DNA of 64,000 nt. Source: Symbiodinium natans. Lineage: Eukaryota > Sar > Dinophyceae > Suessiales > Symbiodiniaceae. The translations under genes were made by a program, and so were the position numbers. Numbering within the stretch: position 1 is the stretch's first letter; each line of letters starts with the position of its first letter. Location of the stretch: NCBI GenBank assembly GCA_905221605.1, contig CAJNDS010002428.1:1-64000 (forward strand). The letters run 5' to 3'. Below, one piece after another: positions 8,401-17,399 of the stretch. The notes beneath the pieces were generated by a model. That model made no database searches. It was not told the DNA's origin and worked only from the letters and a program-made list of their open reading frames with translations.

Positions 8401-10790
8401 AAGGGATCTAAGGCGAGACAGAAAAGGACAACAGAAGTCGCCCTTCCCATAGCAAGGCCTTGGTGGATGGAGATAGGCTCGAGCAAGAAACCTTGCACTT
8501 TATGCTGGGTGCGCCTCCCAAACATAAGGTGGATGACGTAAGCTTTGATCCAGGCAGGGGCAGCTCTTGCCGCTAAGCACTGTAGTACCCACCAGGGATT
8601 CACCCGTTCAAAGGCCTTGGCAAAGTCGGAAAGCATGACTGTGTACTGGGCATCTTTGAGCTCCAAGTAGTGTTGCATTTGGGCATAATTTGCCTGTGGT
8701 TCTTTGAAGTAATTAAGAAGAGCCTGGGCAGGATGTAGCGAGTCTTTGAAAGACTCAGCAAGGACAGCGTAGATTGCGGAGTCAATGATTCGATCACAAG
8801 TATCGGGCATGTCTAGTGGCCTGTAGTTGTCCGCGTACGCACCCTTGTCTGCCTTGGGAATGAAGACTAAGGCCTGAAGCGGATGATCAGCTTGAGACAA
8901 GCACATCTCCCACATATGATCCCCAAGTAAGTTGGCAAAATAACTCGGATTTTGCCTATAGAAGGCATAGGGCACACCATCGGGACCCGGGGAAGAATCC
9001 TTGGTGGTAATAATGGCCTTGAAGATGATGCTTTCATCTGGTAAGTCAGCCGGCACGAAGGGGGCCCTTTGCGCATATGGCTGTAGGAGTTTGTCCCACT
9101 GGTTATCGTATTGACAAGGGAAGTGGTGCCAAAAGGCTCTAGTTGCCCTTAGTGCAGCATCAAACTGACTCATAGATGTGATCAGCTGGCCATTTTCGCT
9201 TCTGACCTGTTGCGAATCGATGATTCGAGGGCAGATCTTCCTGAAGGCCTGCCACTTAATTTTAGACTTATCAACCTGCAAATCTCTTTGAGCAACCAGG
9301 GAACGAAGACTTGGTGAGGGGGCAGTTTTCAGCTCTGCACCAAGGTGTAGCCGATTAAGCGCTTCTTGAAGCCAATGTCTCGGGAGCTCGGCTGAACCAT
9401 TACCTGACGGCGTGAAAGGGGGTATGGTGATATGCCTGGCTAAAGATGTGACGGTGCTTGCGTTGACACCGACAGTCGCACCAGTGCTCCTGTTCAAAAG
9501 GCGTACCAACTTCCTAATTAATGCAGCAATTGAGTTTCCAGCTTGGGCACGTAGGTTTGCATGCCACAAGAAACATGTGGCTTTTTGTGCAACGAGCGCG
9601 TCAGAAGGGCAGAGTTTTTGACCTTTGTTCTGTTCTTCAATCAAGCGGGCTTTAGTGCAATTAATTAGTTTACGAAGAAGAAGGTGCGAAGGGCTAGTCT
9701 CCGCAGCCTCGATGCCAGGCAAGTCAGTAGTCGCAGGTGGAACAGAAAAAGCCGCAGCAGGAACTGTCCGAACAGGTATCGCCGGGACATCTTTGTCAAG
9801 CTTATGCTTCGGCCGAAACCGAATCTTTACCAAGTGATGTCCTCCAGTTACTTTTTTGTGCTTCCAAGAGACAGAACAGATCTTGGCGGACAAGTACAGC
9901 GAACTGGAAATAAGGTAATGGTCAAGGTGACTGCAGGTAGAGCCTTGCTCGAAAGTTGGCCTGTCAGACTTGCATTCAATCATGTCGCCTTGAGCAAGGA
10001 GATGTGCATACTCACCCTCCTTCTGCTGATTAACAGCATTGAAGTCCCCCCCAAGGACAACCACATGAGTTGCATCCTTGACAAAAGCACTAAGTGCAGG
10101 GAAAAGCTTCCCCCATTGATCAGGGTGCCAATAAACCGACAGGAGCCAGTAGCAGACAGACCGAAATCTGACCAGCACGGCAAGGGCAAAACCAGGCACA
10201 AGGTCAACAGTTTCTACGACTTTATAGTCCTGTGGCAAACAGACAGCAACTCCTCCAGAGTGTCCAGATTCCTTCCAAATAGCGAGAGAGGCAATCGTAT
10301 TTATTCTGGCTGTTGCCTGTCTGAATCGGTGTAAACAGGCAGCATTCCATTTGGTTTCCTGCAAAAGCACGGGCGTTTGGTGAGCCAACGCACCAATGGT
10401 ACGAAGCTTGGCAAGGCCAATAGTGTCGAAGGTACACAGCGAGGTAACGTTCCAACTAACGACAGCCTGCAGCTTGCACGGCTCCTTTGGGATCGTGTCG
10501 AAGTAAGGAACAAGCCTGTCAGCTATGAGATTCAGTGCAAGTTCAAGCTCTTCTGTCGGGAGCTGAAGATTGATAGCAGCGATTAGGTTAAAAGGTCGGC
10601 TGTCATTGGCCATGAGAGCAAGCTTCAGCTCACGTGTTGTGGGATAGGTGAGTGGCAGGTTGTAGGCAAGGAGAATGCTGTTGAGGGATCTGACACGTGC
10701 GCGATGTCTACGACAAGCAACATATGCATTGAGGTGATCAAGGAAGGTCGTAGACCTTGCCTTGATCACCACGTCACGAATCGTCGTCAT
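5166..10790 (-). CDS. Retroelement ORF3: APE endonuclease, reverse transcriptase, RNase H
   Basis: An uninterrupted frame of about 1,874 codons; I chose ATG 10790 because it overlaps the ORF2 stop as ATGA, although the frame is open to 10826. Residue numbers below count from 10826. The APE-type endonuclease spans about 119-336 and shows SWNVTSL, LLQETKW, GGVAVCLP, GGDFNAV and SHLDHYLI. The reverse transcriptase spans about 595-850, with SSPGPDGVPYAF, FIPKADKG, LSDFAKAFERV, IHQGLAMGRA and the catalytic YMDD at 825-828 (nt 8354-8343). A zinc-binding motif CLLCGLGANTTEHWLTAC lies at about 1403-1420. RNase H spans about 1635-1772, with Asp1641 (FDGS), Glu1684 (FAEICA), Asp1712 (LQGDC) and Asp1763 (VADHLA). 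All catalytic residues I can check are present, so this ORF looks intact. This domain order is that of APE-class LINE elements. The last ~90 codons after about 5430 look like out-of-frame reading of the polymerase-like ORF. Confidence 0.95.
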   Translation of the reverse strand: MTTIRDVVIKARSTTFLDHLNAYVACRRHRARVRSLNSILLAYNLPLTYPTTRELKLALMANDSRPFNLIAAINLQLPTEELELALNLIADRLVPYFDTIPKEPCKLQAVVSWNVTSLCTFDTIGLAKLRTIGALAHQTPVLLQETKWNAACLHRFRQATARINTIASLAIWKESGHSGGVAVCLPQDYKVVETVDLVPGFALAVLVRFRSVCYWLLSVYWHPDQWGKLFPALSAFVKDATHVVVLGGDFNAVNQQKEGEYAHLLAQGDMIECKSDRPTFEQGSTCSHLDHYLISSSLYLSAKICSVSWKHKKVTGGHHLVKIRFRPKHKLDKDVPAIPVRTVPAAAFSVPPATTDLPGIEAAETSPSHLLLRKLINCTKARLIEEQNKGQKLCPSDALVAQKATCFLWHANLRAQAGNSIAALIRKLVRLLNRSTGATVGVNASTVTSLARHITIPPFTPSGNGSAELPRHWLQEALNRLHLGAELKTAPSPSLRSLVAQRDLQVDKSKIKWQAFRKICPRIIDSQQVRSENGQLITSMSQFDAALRATRAFWHHFPCQYDNQWDKLLQPYAQRAPFVPADLPDESIIFKAIITTKDSSPGPDGVPYAFYRQNPSYFANLLGDHMWEMCLSQADHPLQALVFIPKADKGAYADNYRPLDMPDTCDRIIDSAIYAVLAESFKDSLHPAQALLNYFKEPQANYAQMQHYLELKDAQYTVMLSDFAKAFERVNPWWVLQCLAARAAPAWIKAYVIHLMFGRRTQHKVQGFLLEPISIHQGLAMGRATSVVLFCLALDPLIWALHDISSFIRLTAYMDDNSAASKGLHWVEKAQRTFEPAHSAGLQVLRHQCFQAGFISLQVLPGDVRACIAQFGVAWIESKQLPPSNTLTIGGPSLHQALCLLLQQNIYSLDQAMRMSLTRLDVRHGLLLVSGSKCYVLSSDMLLCMCTQQQNFQALLACIIASPCKCKCKTSILTNKPFKTADILLLDMTPWGSKIIAETATMLGFILRGRMSKYEWEQATSIDEIHWVGQRKMSDVSLRMLILDKALCNMLRRNKQALSLTASMPARIQFHTAFIASCPLFCNSLYAFTKRHMLKALAIASSTILRRPWIQAKHMAGVFDFIKAPRAMDPEIGAILSKVGLLLRWRGKWALNVILHDLENAHAANLPFYHSLLVQARQAIQKSVSLGDSPIIEQFKSKCHDALSAALPRVSPHSGGRKLKQAQIALRAVLRNAACVQAQGYLRQKVANHAHERQLCAILLALNLPPKNVASDVTRCYALRWAIVEEADAYFVYRQYASRDEQCRVCLRKQTGKELWYDNGFGSMPVCKLCHLNQSCPDDLAHAISCMLPCCDVNQAPLLQFAAMPGAPARTITYRAAIPNEHQCTFIQSHCLLCGLGANTTEHWLTACVVTKASLFIVLVTLGYAGTASFDSLCHTALPKINVEGGIDKKFCAVLLAWIATIRRYTMEQQCTWHPGWCETPQRAKHISNIPKLASRLWNTIPRMLLPKALPAWWVDTERCKPCCNDGGLHIEVKHPLSALIKASAQGVTVSPRNANIGDVLATLDAQHYLLAPMYQQTLGVPNVALWPKMCHCGNLHLKVTALRPIPAGTPLIVELKPVKDTHLVAQFDGSCHVQEGIGGAGGIVWSPGPVPVILETIAIPLQPCPDSMFAEICAADATLDKALSLAASNQIREVILQGDCINIVKHFAGALRLHREDLVRKLDNMWQKLTHTPITVHWSYVPRVGNKVADHLAGIAANSLRYEAPLHEDVFFDSGEGQPHMQINTECFPPFCCLPSNGTCKLYRICIPELKLFLLRPPHFGIRNCFCGFASTIGSSLPPSLIQRGQGWSSIEGHLCTHRADIMPYGTGKRVKG

Positions 10791-13700
10791 AGGGGCAAAG
10801 GGTCCCGATGGACCCCATAGAAGCAATGGTAGACAGCAGGTTGCCGATCGTAGACATAAATGCGCAGTGCCTTTTCTTGGGTGGGAATTGTGGAGGGGAT
10901 GTTGTTGTGGGTGACAGTCTGTTGATGCACCGTACCTTGCTTATATGTGGTGTAATGTGCGCCTCGTGCATCAATACCAATATACACAGCCTGTCGACAC
11001 GGTAGAGCAAGCTTAGCAAAGCAAGAGAAGTCGCGCAAGACCTCGCTAAGCCAGGCTTCGTTCGAGTTGCAATCTGAAGCAAAGGCTTTACTGGTATAAT
11101 TCTCAGCAAAGTATGGGGTTAAGAAGAGCGCAAAGAGTTCCCTTTGCCCAAGGTAAGGGGAACAGAGGATAGTATGGCCGTGCAAATGCAAGGCAGCTTC
11201 GTTACCCTCAAATATCAGACAAGGCGTAGGTAGCTGGCTGTTCTCTTCGATTACTTTGTGAAGGAAGGTGCCAGGGCTGGCTCCTCTTCGTTCAATGTCA
11301 ACGACCTCAATGATCGATGCTTGGGTAAGCGCATGCACAGTATCACGAGCCTGGGAAGCATTGAGCATTGCTAAGGCACATTGATCATCTTGTTCGACAT
11401 ATAGGAAGAAGTCGACTGGCGGAGACTTCTTGCGGGCGTTGGCATCTTTCAAGTGCTGCACATAGAGAGTATTTTGCTGTCCCTTTACAAGGAGGAATTG
11501 AGGGATGAACTCGTCTCTATACGCGACAAACTCAAGATGCAACGCTTTGAGAAAGCTGATCAGGCACCACCCTTGTGCAGGGAAGTCAAGAAAATGTAAG
11601 GCAAACTTGGCACCGAGATTCGCAACAGTCTCTCTGCACAAATTGGCCATGACATTGCGTCTCGATCCACACAAAAGTTGTAATTGAGGGTCGACAATTT
11701 GCAAGACACGCTGGATGGCCGATGGGATCCCTTTTTCTTGCAATAAGTCTTGCGTTTGATGGAATCGAGTTTCCGTCACAAAGGAAATTCCTCTAGGAAT
11801 GCCGGACGCGCTCTCTCTAATGCCTTGGAATTTACCTTGGCCGGGGGTATACTCCAGAATATTGACAATTAAACCTTGTTTGAGCCAGCCAACAGCATTA
11901 AGTTCATCGCATGGAAAAGGCGCATGAAACTTATGCGAAAACTTGTCTTGTAGCTTAACAGCTGTAGTAGCAGCAAGAACTTGTTGGCCATAGCTAGGCC
12001 AGTATTGGAGAAACTGTGAGAGGGGAAGCGGCTTCCAATGACTGTCGGGGTTTTCATTCAGTAACTCTCGAAGGGATGCGTGTTTGATCGCAGCTTTGAG
12101 AGCACCAGGGTAGAAGCAGTTCCCAACAATGGAAGCAATACACATATCATTAATGTGTTCTTCCACATCTGCAAGCCAGATATCGAGCTCAGCATCTCTC
12201 AACATTTCCTTGTAGTGAGCAACCCTGAAGGGAGGAATGCCACTATCACCGATAAGGAAAGCATTTTCTGCACGGAGAAGTTCGTAATTAGCTTCAGCAA
12301 AGCGATCCATTGCTGCAAGGCTTGGGACGTCCGCTTGAAGAGGAAGCTTCTGAACATCTGTTACAAAGCGCAGGCCAATGGGTCCATCAGGAACAAATTT
12401 TTCCCATTGTAGATTTGGAACCCCATTGGAGGTATTAGCCGCTTGTGAGAATTGCCTCTGGAAGGCTTCAGCTCCGCCGAAGCTGGGTACATGGTAAAGA
12501 AGGGCAGAGGGGTGGTAAAAGTATGCAGCCAATCGAAGCCCCCTCTCGCGATCAAAGCGTTTGGGACGAAGCCAAGGCTTGAGCTTTTCGCCAGGGGGTT
12601 TTATTCCGCACATGTGTTCCGCAACAGGACGCCATCCTTGGAACCACGGAGTGGGACGATTGCTGAAGGTGCCAATTTGCCCATATCTAGTAAAGAATTT
12701 TCTTTTCCTTTCAACATGGCCGAATGTAGCTCCAGCAATATGATGGCAGCAACAATCACGTATTCCGAAGATCTGCTGAATGAAGCCCTGGTGGATGGGT
12801 TTCATAGACCCAGCATTTTCAAGGAAGATGTGCACGCACTGAAGGATACTGGGTTCAATGCTTTGGAATGCAAGCAAAATCGCGTATAAGACAAGCATGT
12901 GTTGCGAGCGGTCTCCCAGAAGTCCTAATCCACCTGAGCTGGACCCTGCAACCGTGAGATCTTGGCAGGGGGAACCGGCGGGAATGATGATGGCTGTTTT
13001 TTGTGGATGAATCCTTCCCAGGAAGGACAAACATTCACGCAGCAATCGGTAATCCTCTTTAAGTAGAGTCCAAACGTCATCAATTGCGATCGATGGCACA
13101 CGGTGCGAGTCAAGAGCCCATCTTTGGCTTTTGTCATAGTCATACTTATGGCATATGAGGGCGCGAAGGACGCTGTCACTTTCTGCACTCACAGCCGCAA
13201 CAGGTTGTTGCTTGAGGCATTCAACGGTGACAGCACGTGATATTCCGCATCCATCAAAAAGCGATAAGATGATGTAACGTTCAACACCAAGTGCGACCTG
13301 TATGCAGTCTTCCGACGAGACAGCATTAATTTGATTGTTCCTGCTTCCAATTTTACCATCTTTTCTCTTGGAGACAGGCTTGGCATTGTTAAGCTTATCG
13401 AGGCTTTTCTTGACTCTACGCATCTGAGAATCAGAGCTCAAGTCGGGCTTGGCTTTAAGGGGCTGGCTGCCCCTATCAGAGCCATTCTTCTCAGAGTTCA
13501 GCGCAGTTTGAACTTCATGTTTTTGCGGTCTCTGTTCCTCATCGGAATCAGTAGCAATGGAGTGCACTTCAGGAAGAGATGCACTATCAAGTTGTGTCGC
13601 CAGAGCAGTACTAGGGTCGGGTTGGAGACTAACACTGGCTTGGTGTTCTGACTCCTCATCGAGTTTGCCCTTTTGGGCGAGAGTAAATTCAGTACCGCTT

Positions 13701-15943
13701 TTACATTCCTCGGCTTGTGGCAGAAGATGGGCACAGGACGGATTAGGCAAGCCAAAATCATCCTCTGAGGTGATGGTCATATAGGTTGCAGAAGGGACAG
13801 GGCTGTCCCAGCTTGCAACCTTCGTTATCTTAGCTTGCTCATTAGTGAGTGTTTCACTACTGATATGCTGTTCTGCGTTTTCACTGGGATCAGCATGATG
13901 CCGGATAATCTCATTAAAAGAGTTAATGAGAGCAGTAGCGGGGTAAAGCTGATTGGCACAAACACTTCTGATGAAGATGGCTTCAATGTAGTGCTCAGCC
14001 TTAATCAATTGTGCCCACAAATTTTCTTTACGGACTCCGTAGATTGAGTCATAAAGAAGAATTGAGTCTCCTGCTTGTTCTTTGGCATGGTGTAGCACTA
14101 GGTAGTGCTTAGCACTAGGATCATGCAGAACGAGTGCAACGACAATATATGCCTGTTGCATGACTGATACCGTACTGCCAAGAAAGCTTTGGATATCCGC
14201 CTCGCTTTTGCAGACTTGCGCAAAAGAGCTTTTCTGAGTCTTCTGTGTGAGAAGGCAGAAGAAAGACGGGAGTCTTTGAATGGCAAGTTTGCACGTGTCA
14301 TTGCGAGGGCTCAAGTTTTGCTGCATGCACGCAATCGCAAGGTCAGCAAGTTGACCTAGATCAGCGAGGATACTGATCTGATCAGAGGAGTCCTGTTCAG
14401 AATGCAACGGCAGAGCAAGAATGGGCTGTGGCTGCTGGCACATGGAGCACTTGCAGTGGATCTGGACAAGCATGGTGTATTGCTCCTTGGCCGGAATAGC
14501 CCAAATGGCCTTACTATACACCTCAGTAAAGCTTTGAAGCTCCAACGGTGTAGCACTTGCCAATTGAAGATAGGTCAGACCAAGTATGTGTGCAAGCTTG
14601 GCTCGAGCAGCCTCACGTATATTATATCCAACCGTAGCAAGGACAAGAGCTGCTTGTTTAGGAAAGGGGGCGTAATGCTGGCATTGCTCTTTGTTCCATT
14701 GAGCACACGAGATGACCCGATAGGCAGCAGCAACAGGGCAATAAAGGCCAGCAATGCGCCTTTGCACTTCTTCTTGAACGTTGGCCGGGACTTCCGCCTG
14801 GAACCTTAGGACAGTATTACGTCTTCTAGCAATCTCAACCTTTTCCTTGCTACTCTCAATATTTCTTTTGCCAGTCCCACCTTCTTGACTCAACTGTGCT
14901 GAGGCAGGATTTTCCGGTAACATATTGGCAGCCGTATCATCACCTTTAACAGCAGGAGGCTTTCCATGGAGCAAAGTCGGGCACTGGGCAGTATCCGATT
15001 GCTCCATGGCAACCTTGCTTGACTTCCCATCCTGATGATTGGCACATCTGGCTTTGTTCGGCTTATTGGCTGCAGTAGCCTTAAGTCTATCATCAGTGTG
15101 GATGTTAAAAGCATAGATGACGCTAGTATTAATCCCTATCAACTTGATGATATCACATGAGTGACATCGTGGCAGGAATAGAAGCGCGCCCTGATGTAGG
15201 GAGACGAGAACATTGTTACTCGCAGAAGATCCCGGATGACAAGCGAGATGTTGGCCGTTCTTGAGAACTAGCGGGATCTCTAGTTCAGTCTTACCAGTAA
15301 TGCGGACAAGCAGGTACTGGATAGATCCCAGTTCAGCAGTAAAGTCTTCATCCTCTTGGGAAGCCTTAGGAAGGTTTTCTGGCAATCTCCAACCTTGAAA
15401 GGCTTCATTTTGGCTGAGAAATGTTTGGACACTCTGCAGCTTCACTAGTTCGGGAACATCCTCACATTTACCAGTCATAACAACGTAAGGCGCCTGTCTG
15501 TCAATGATCAGGAAATGTGTTTCAAGGTCATCCTTGTGCCAAATTGTACTAGCAATTCGTTGTTTGGACAAGGGGTGATACTCATCCCTTGCTCTGACAT
15601 GGATCAATCTTCCTTGCCCAATCTTATCGCTCCCAGAGTGGCAATTCAAAAAATGTTCTCTAGGGTTCTCGGAAATGTGATTAATGGGCTTGTTGCTCCA
15701 TCTTGGGGCATCAACAACCTCTTGCAGCAATTGCACTTCAGTTCTTCCACAAGGAAGGTCGAAATATCGACATTGGGTGAGCGCATCGGCAGCGGCGACA
15801 GTAGCAGTTACATGGACAGCAGGTATGACAACATCAGTGCCAGCTAATACATGTACGATTCCTCTGTATTGCACCGGAATTTTGATGTACTCTGTTGTGA
15901 AAGGTGATCTGCAGAGAAACCTCTGTAGAGTTGAAAGGTTGAG
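10787..15943 (-). CDS. Retroelement ORF2 with C5-cytosine DNA methyltransferase domain
   Basis: Open from the TGA at 15946 down to the TGA at 10787, about 1,718 codons. There is no ATG for roughly the first 150 codons. Residue numbers count from 15943. The methyltransferase spans about 890-1210. Motif I is IILSLFDGCG (Asp897), motif IV is GSPCQDLTVAG with catalytic Cys993, motif VI is FLENAGSM (Glu1042), motif VIII is RKRKFFTR (about 1080), and a motif X-like FLIGDSGIPPFRVAHY follows. GSPCQDL and FLEN resemble the DNMT3-type signature. The N-terminal ~850 residues are unassigned, apart from a segment LVLHHAKEQAG...LLYDSIYG reminiscent of a cysteine-protease fold (weak). The C-terminal ~500 residues are unassigned. 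Retrotransposon-borne DNMTs are known from dinoflagellates. Overlap with ORF1 (+1) and the ATGA junction with ORF3 suggest coupled translation. All key catalytic residues are present. Confidence 0.9.
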   Translation of the reverse strand, partial: LNLSTLQRFLCRSPFTTEYIKIPVQYRGIVHVLAGTDVVIPAVHVTATVAAADALTQCRYFDLPCGRTEVQLLQEVVDAPRWSNKPINHISENPREHFLNCHSGSDKIGQGRLIHVRARDEYHPLSKQRIASTIWHKDDLETHFLIIDRQAPYVVMTGKCEDVPELVKLQSVQTFLSQNEAFQGWRLPENLPKASQEDEDFTAELGSIQYLLVRITGKTELEIPLVLKNGQHLACHPGSSASNNVLVSLHQGALLFLPRCHSCDIIKLIGINTSVIYAFNIHTDDRLKATAANKPNKARCANHQDGKSSKVAMEQSDTAQCPTLLHGKPPAVKGDDTAANMLPENPASAQLSQEGGTGKRNIESSKEKVEIARRRNTVLRFQAEVPANVQEEVQRRIAGLYCPVAAAYRVISCAQWNKEQCQHYAPFPKQAALVLATVGYNIREAARAKLAHILGLTYLQLASATPLELQSFTEVYSKAIWAIPAKEQYTMLVQIHCKCSMCQQPQPILALPLHSEQDSSDQISILADLGQLADLAIACMQQNLSPRNDTCKLAIQRLPSFFCLLTQKTQKSSFAQVCKSEADIQSFLGSTVSVMQQAYIVVALVLHDPSAKHYLVLHHAKEQAGDSILLYDSIYGVRKENLWAQLIKAEHYIEAIFIRSVCANQLYPATALINSFNEIIRHHADPSENAEQHISSETLTNEQAKITKVASWDSPVPSATYMTITSEDDFGLPNPSCAHLLPQAEECKSGTEFTLAQKGKLDEESEHQASVSLQPDPSTALATQLDSASLPEVHSIATDSDEEQRPQKHEVQTALNSEKNGSDRGSQPLKAKPDLSSDSQMRRVKKSLDKLNNAKPVSKRKDGKIGSRNNQINAVSSEDCIQVALGVERYIILSLFDGCGISRAVTVECLKQQPVAAVSAESDSVLRALICHKYDYDKSQRWALDSHRVPSIAIDDVWTLLKEDYRLLRECLSFLGRIHPQKTAIIIPAGSPCQDLTVAGSSSGGLGLLGDRSQHMLVLYAILLAFQSIEPSILQCVHIFLENAGSMKPIHQGFIQQIFGIRDCCCHHIAGATFGHVERKRKFFTRYGQIGTFSNRPTPWFQGWRPVAEHMCGIKPPGEKLKPWLRPKRFDRERGLRLAAYFYHPSALLYHVPSFGGAEAFQRQFSQAANTSNGVPNLQWEKFVPDGPIGLRFVTDVQKLPLQADVPSLAAMDRFAEANYELLRAENAFLIGDSGIPPFRVAHYKEMLRDAELDIWLADVEEHINDMCIASIVGNCFYPGALKAAIKHASLRELLNENPDSHWKPLPLSQFLQYWPSYGQQVLAATTAVKLQDKFSHKFHAPFPCDELNAVGWLKQGLIVNILEYTPGQGKFQGIRESASGIPRGISFVTETRFHQTQDLLQEKGIPSAIQRVLQIVDPQLQLLCGSRRNVMANLCRETVANLGAKFALHFLDFPAQGWCLISFLKALHLEFVAYRDEFIPQFLLVKGQQNTLYVQHLKDANARKKSPPVDFFLYVEQDDQCALAMLNASQARDTVHALTQASIIEVVDIERRGASPGTFLHKVIEENSQLPTPCLIFEGNEAALHLHGHTILCSPYLGQRELFALFLTPYFAENYTSKAFASDCNSNEAWLSEVLRDFSCFAKLALPCRQAVYIGIDARGAHYTTYKQGTVHQQTVTHNNIPSTIPTQEKALRIYVYDRQPAVYHCFYGVHRDPLPL

Positions 15944-17042
15944 TCACCTTCCAAGCAAAGATTTCCTGTGAGTTCTTCACATTGCAAATGTGAAATCTTG
16001 CGGCATGCAACGCGAGGCTGTCAGGGATGGTAAGCTGCTTTTGCCGAAGACCCAAGATAGCCTTCTGCAGCTGATAGGGGTCCGCAAAGATCCTCAGATA
16101 CTTCCCAGGAGCAGTGTGGAACGCATTCATAAGCCTGTGCTGATTGAGAATGCAATGCACTTGAAAGGCTTCATCCTTAGTTCGGGCAGAGTTGATAGCA
16201 TATGGGAGGTCAACGAAGTTGACACTATTGCCCGGCATCCCTTCAAGAGGCGCAAAGCGATACCAGACCTGGAGCTCAATTTGTGATTTGCCTTCAGTTT
16301 GTTTGAGCACCTTATCATACATCTCTTCAACCTTCAGCATTAGAGCTTGAAGTTGACTTATGCTGATCTTAGGCGCTCTGAGGCAAACAACACATCGATT
16401 CTCCTGATCAGTTAACGCAACGATGGGCTGCTGTGGCTTCCTAATGTGAGCCAGTCCAAAGTCTCGACTGAGGTGTTTAACTTCCTCGTCAAATATTCCA
16501 ACAGTGCCAGCGATAATGACTTCAGTATTGCCGGCTTCTTGCTTCATGGAAGGCGTTATGGCAATGTAGTAGCAAGTGTGATGGACAGGGTAGCTGCTGG
16601 GAATGTAAGTGACCAAATATACAAGTTCCCGCTTGCCCTGCACTTCAATGGCACCAATAACCGTCAGGCTGTGGATTTGACGAAGGAAGTCTTCATCATA
16701 ACTCCTGAAGAGTACACAGGGGATGTCTGATATGGAAAGTGAGCTGTGCAAATTACTCACGATCGTTATACTCGTCTGTTGTGTAAGACCCTTCCTTAGA
16801 TTGTGAAGGAAACTCTTACTAGGGTTGACGAGTAAGATAGATTGGAGCTCTGAGCCCTGCACTTGGCGCAATTCTTGCATAGTTTGTGTAGACACGATGC
16901 ATCCATCTCTAAGATACTCCAGCAAATGTGTTGATGGTGTTCTGGCAAAGAGAGCATCATACTCAGTGAGATGACCCAACATAAAGTCGGCAAGACACTG
17001 AAATGCGCTTCCATCGATGTTGCTGATTCGATCTTGCGACAT
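15834..17042 (-). CDS. Retroelement ORF1, unknown (gag-position) protein
   Basis: A 402-codon frame from ATG 17042. It is the first ORF of the element, in the position of a gag/ORF1 protein. I see no zinc knuckle, RRM or coiled coil, so the family is not recognised. The C-terminal ~35 codons overlap ORF2 in the +1 frame from 15943 to 15834. In the overlap the ORF2 frame reads more like protein (for example EYIKIPVQYRGIVHVLAG) than ORF1 does. ORF1 and ORF2 may thus be one protein joined by +1 frameshifting, or a single ORF broken by an indel near 15905-15930. Confidence 0.7.
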   Translation of the reverse strand: MSQDRISNIDGSAFQCLADFMLGHLTEYDALFARTPSTHLLEYLRDGCIVSTQTMQELRQVQGSELQSILLVNPSKSFLHNLRKGLTQQTSITIVSNLHSSLSISDIPCVLFRSYDEDFLRQIHSLTVIGAIEVQGKRELVYLVTYIPSSYPVHHTCYYIAITPSMKQEAGNTEVIIAGTVGIFDEEVKHLSRDFGLAHIRKPQQPIVALTDQENRCVVCLRAPKISISQLQALMLKVEEMYDKVLKQTEGKSQIELQVWYRFAPLEGMPGNSVNFVDLPYAINSARTKDEAFQVHCILNQHRLMNAFHTAPGKYLRIFADPYQLQKAILGLRQKQLTIPDSLALHAARFHICNVKNSQEIFAWKVTQPFNSTEVSLQITFHNRVHQNSGAIQRNRTCISWH

Positions 17043-17146
17043 GGTGCAGATACCTTACGCCGAAGCTATCCGTACTGCACAATGCGCAAGACAAATTTGC
17101 CAAAAGGTGCAAATAAAGTAAAGAAGCTCCCACCCTTAAGAAGTTT

Positions 17147-17380
17147 GCAAGAAAGAGAACGTGCGTTCACACTCAGCAACTTAACAAGGAAGGAGACGGA
17201 CGTTCCCAACTTTAATAAAGAAAGGGAACACAACGTAAAAAGTAAGAGAGAACGGGCGTTCTCAATCTCAGCAAGTTGCAAGAAAGAGAAACGTTAGAGA
17301 AAGAGAACGGGCGTTCTCAGTCTCACTAGTAAAGCAAGAAAGAGAAACAAAGAGAAAGAGAACGGGCGTTCTCAGTCTCG
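17147..17380 (-). repeat. ~55-bp tandem units with imperfect palindrome, upstream of ORF1
   Basis: Three exact copies of GAGAACGGGCGTTCTC occur at 17248-17263, 17303-17318 and 17358-17373, exactly 55 bp apart. Degenerate copies lie at about 17155 and 17193. Each has 7-nt complementary arms (GAGAACG/CGTTCTC) around a central GG. A purine-rich GCAAGAAAGAGAA stretch also recurs. The array lies 100-340 bp upstream of the ORF1 ATG on the minus strand, where a LINE 5' UTR with an internal promoter would be. A tandem promoter or protein-binding monomer array is likely. Confidence 0.8.
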
Positions 17381-17399
17381 ACAGTAGAGAAAGGTGGCA

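Noticed and set aside
13331-13784. Plus-strand frames inside the DNMT ORF
   Set aside because: Shadow frames of a much longer conserved minus-strand coding region.
17147-17380. CRISPR array
   Set aside because: The 55-bp units are whole tandem repeats without unique spacers, in a eukaryotic retroelement leader.
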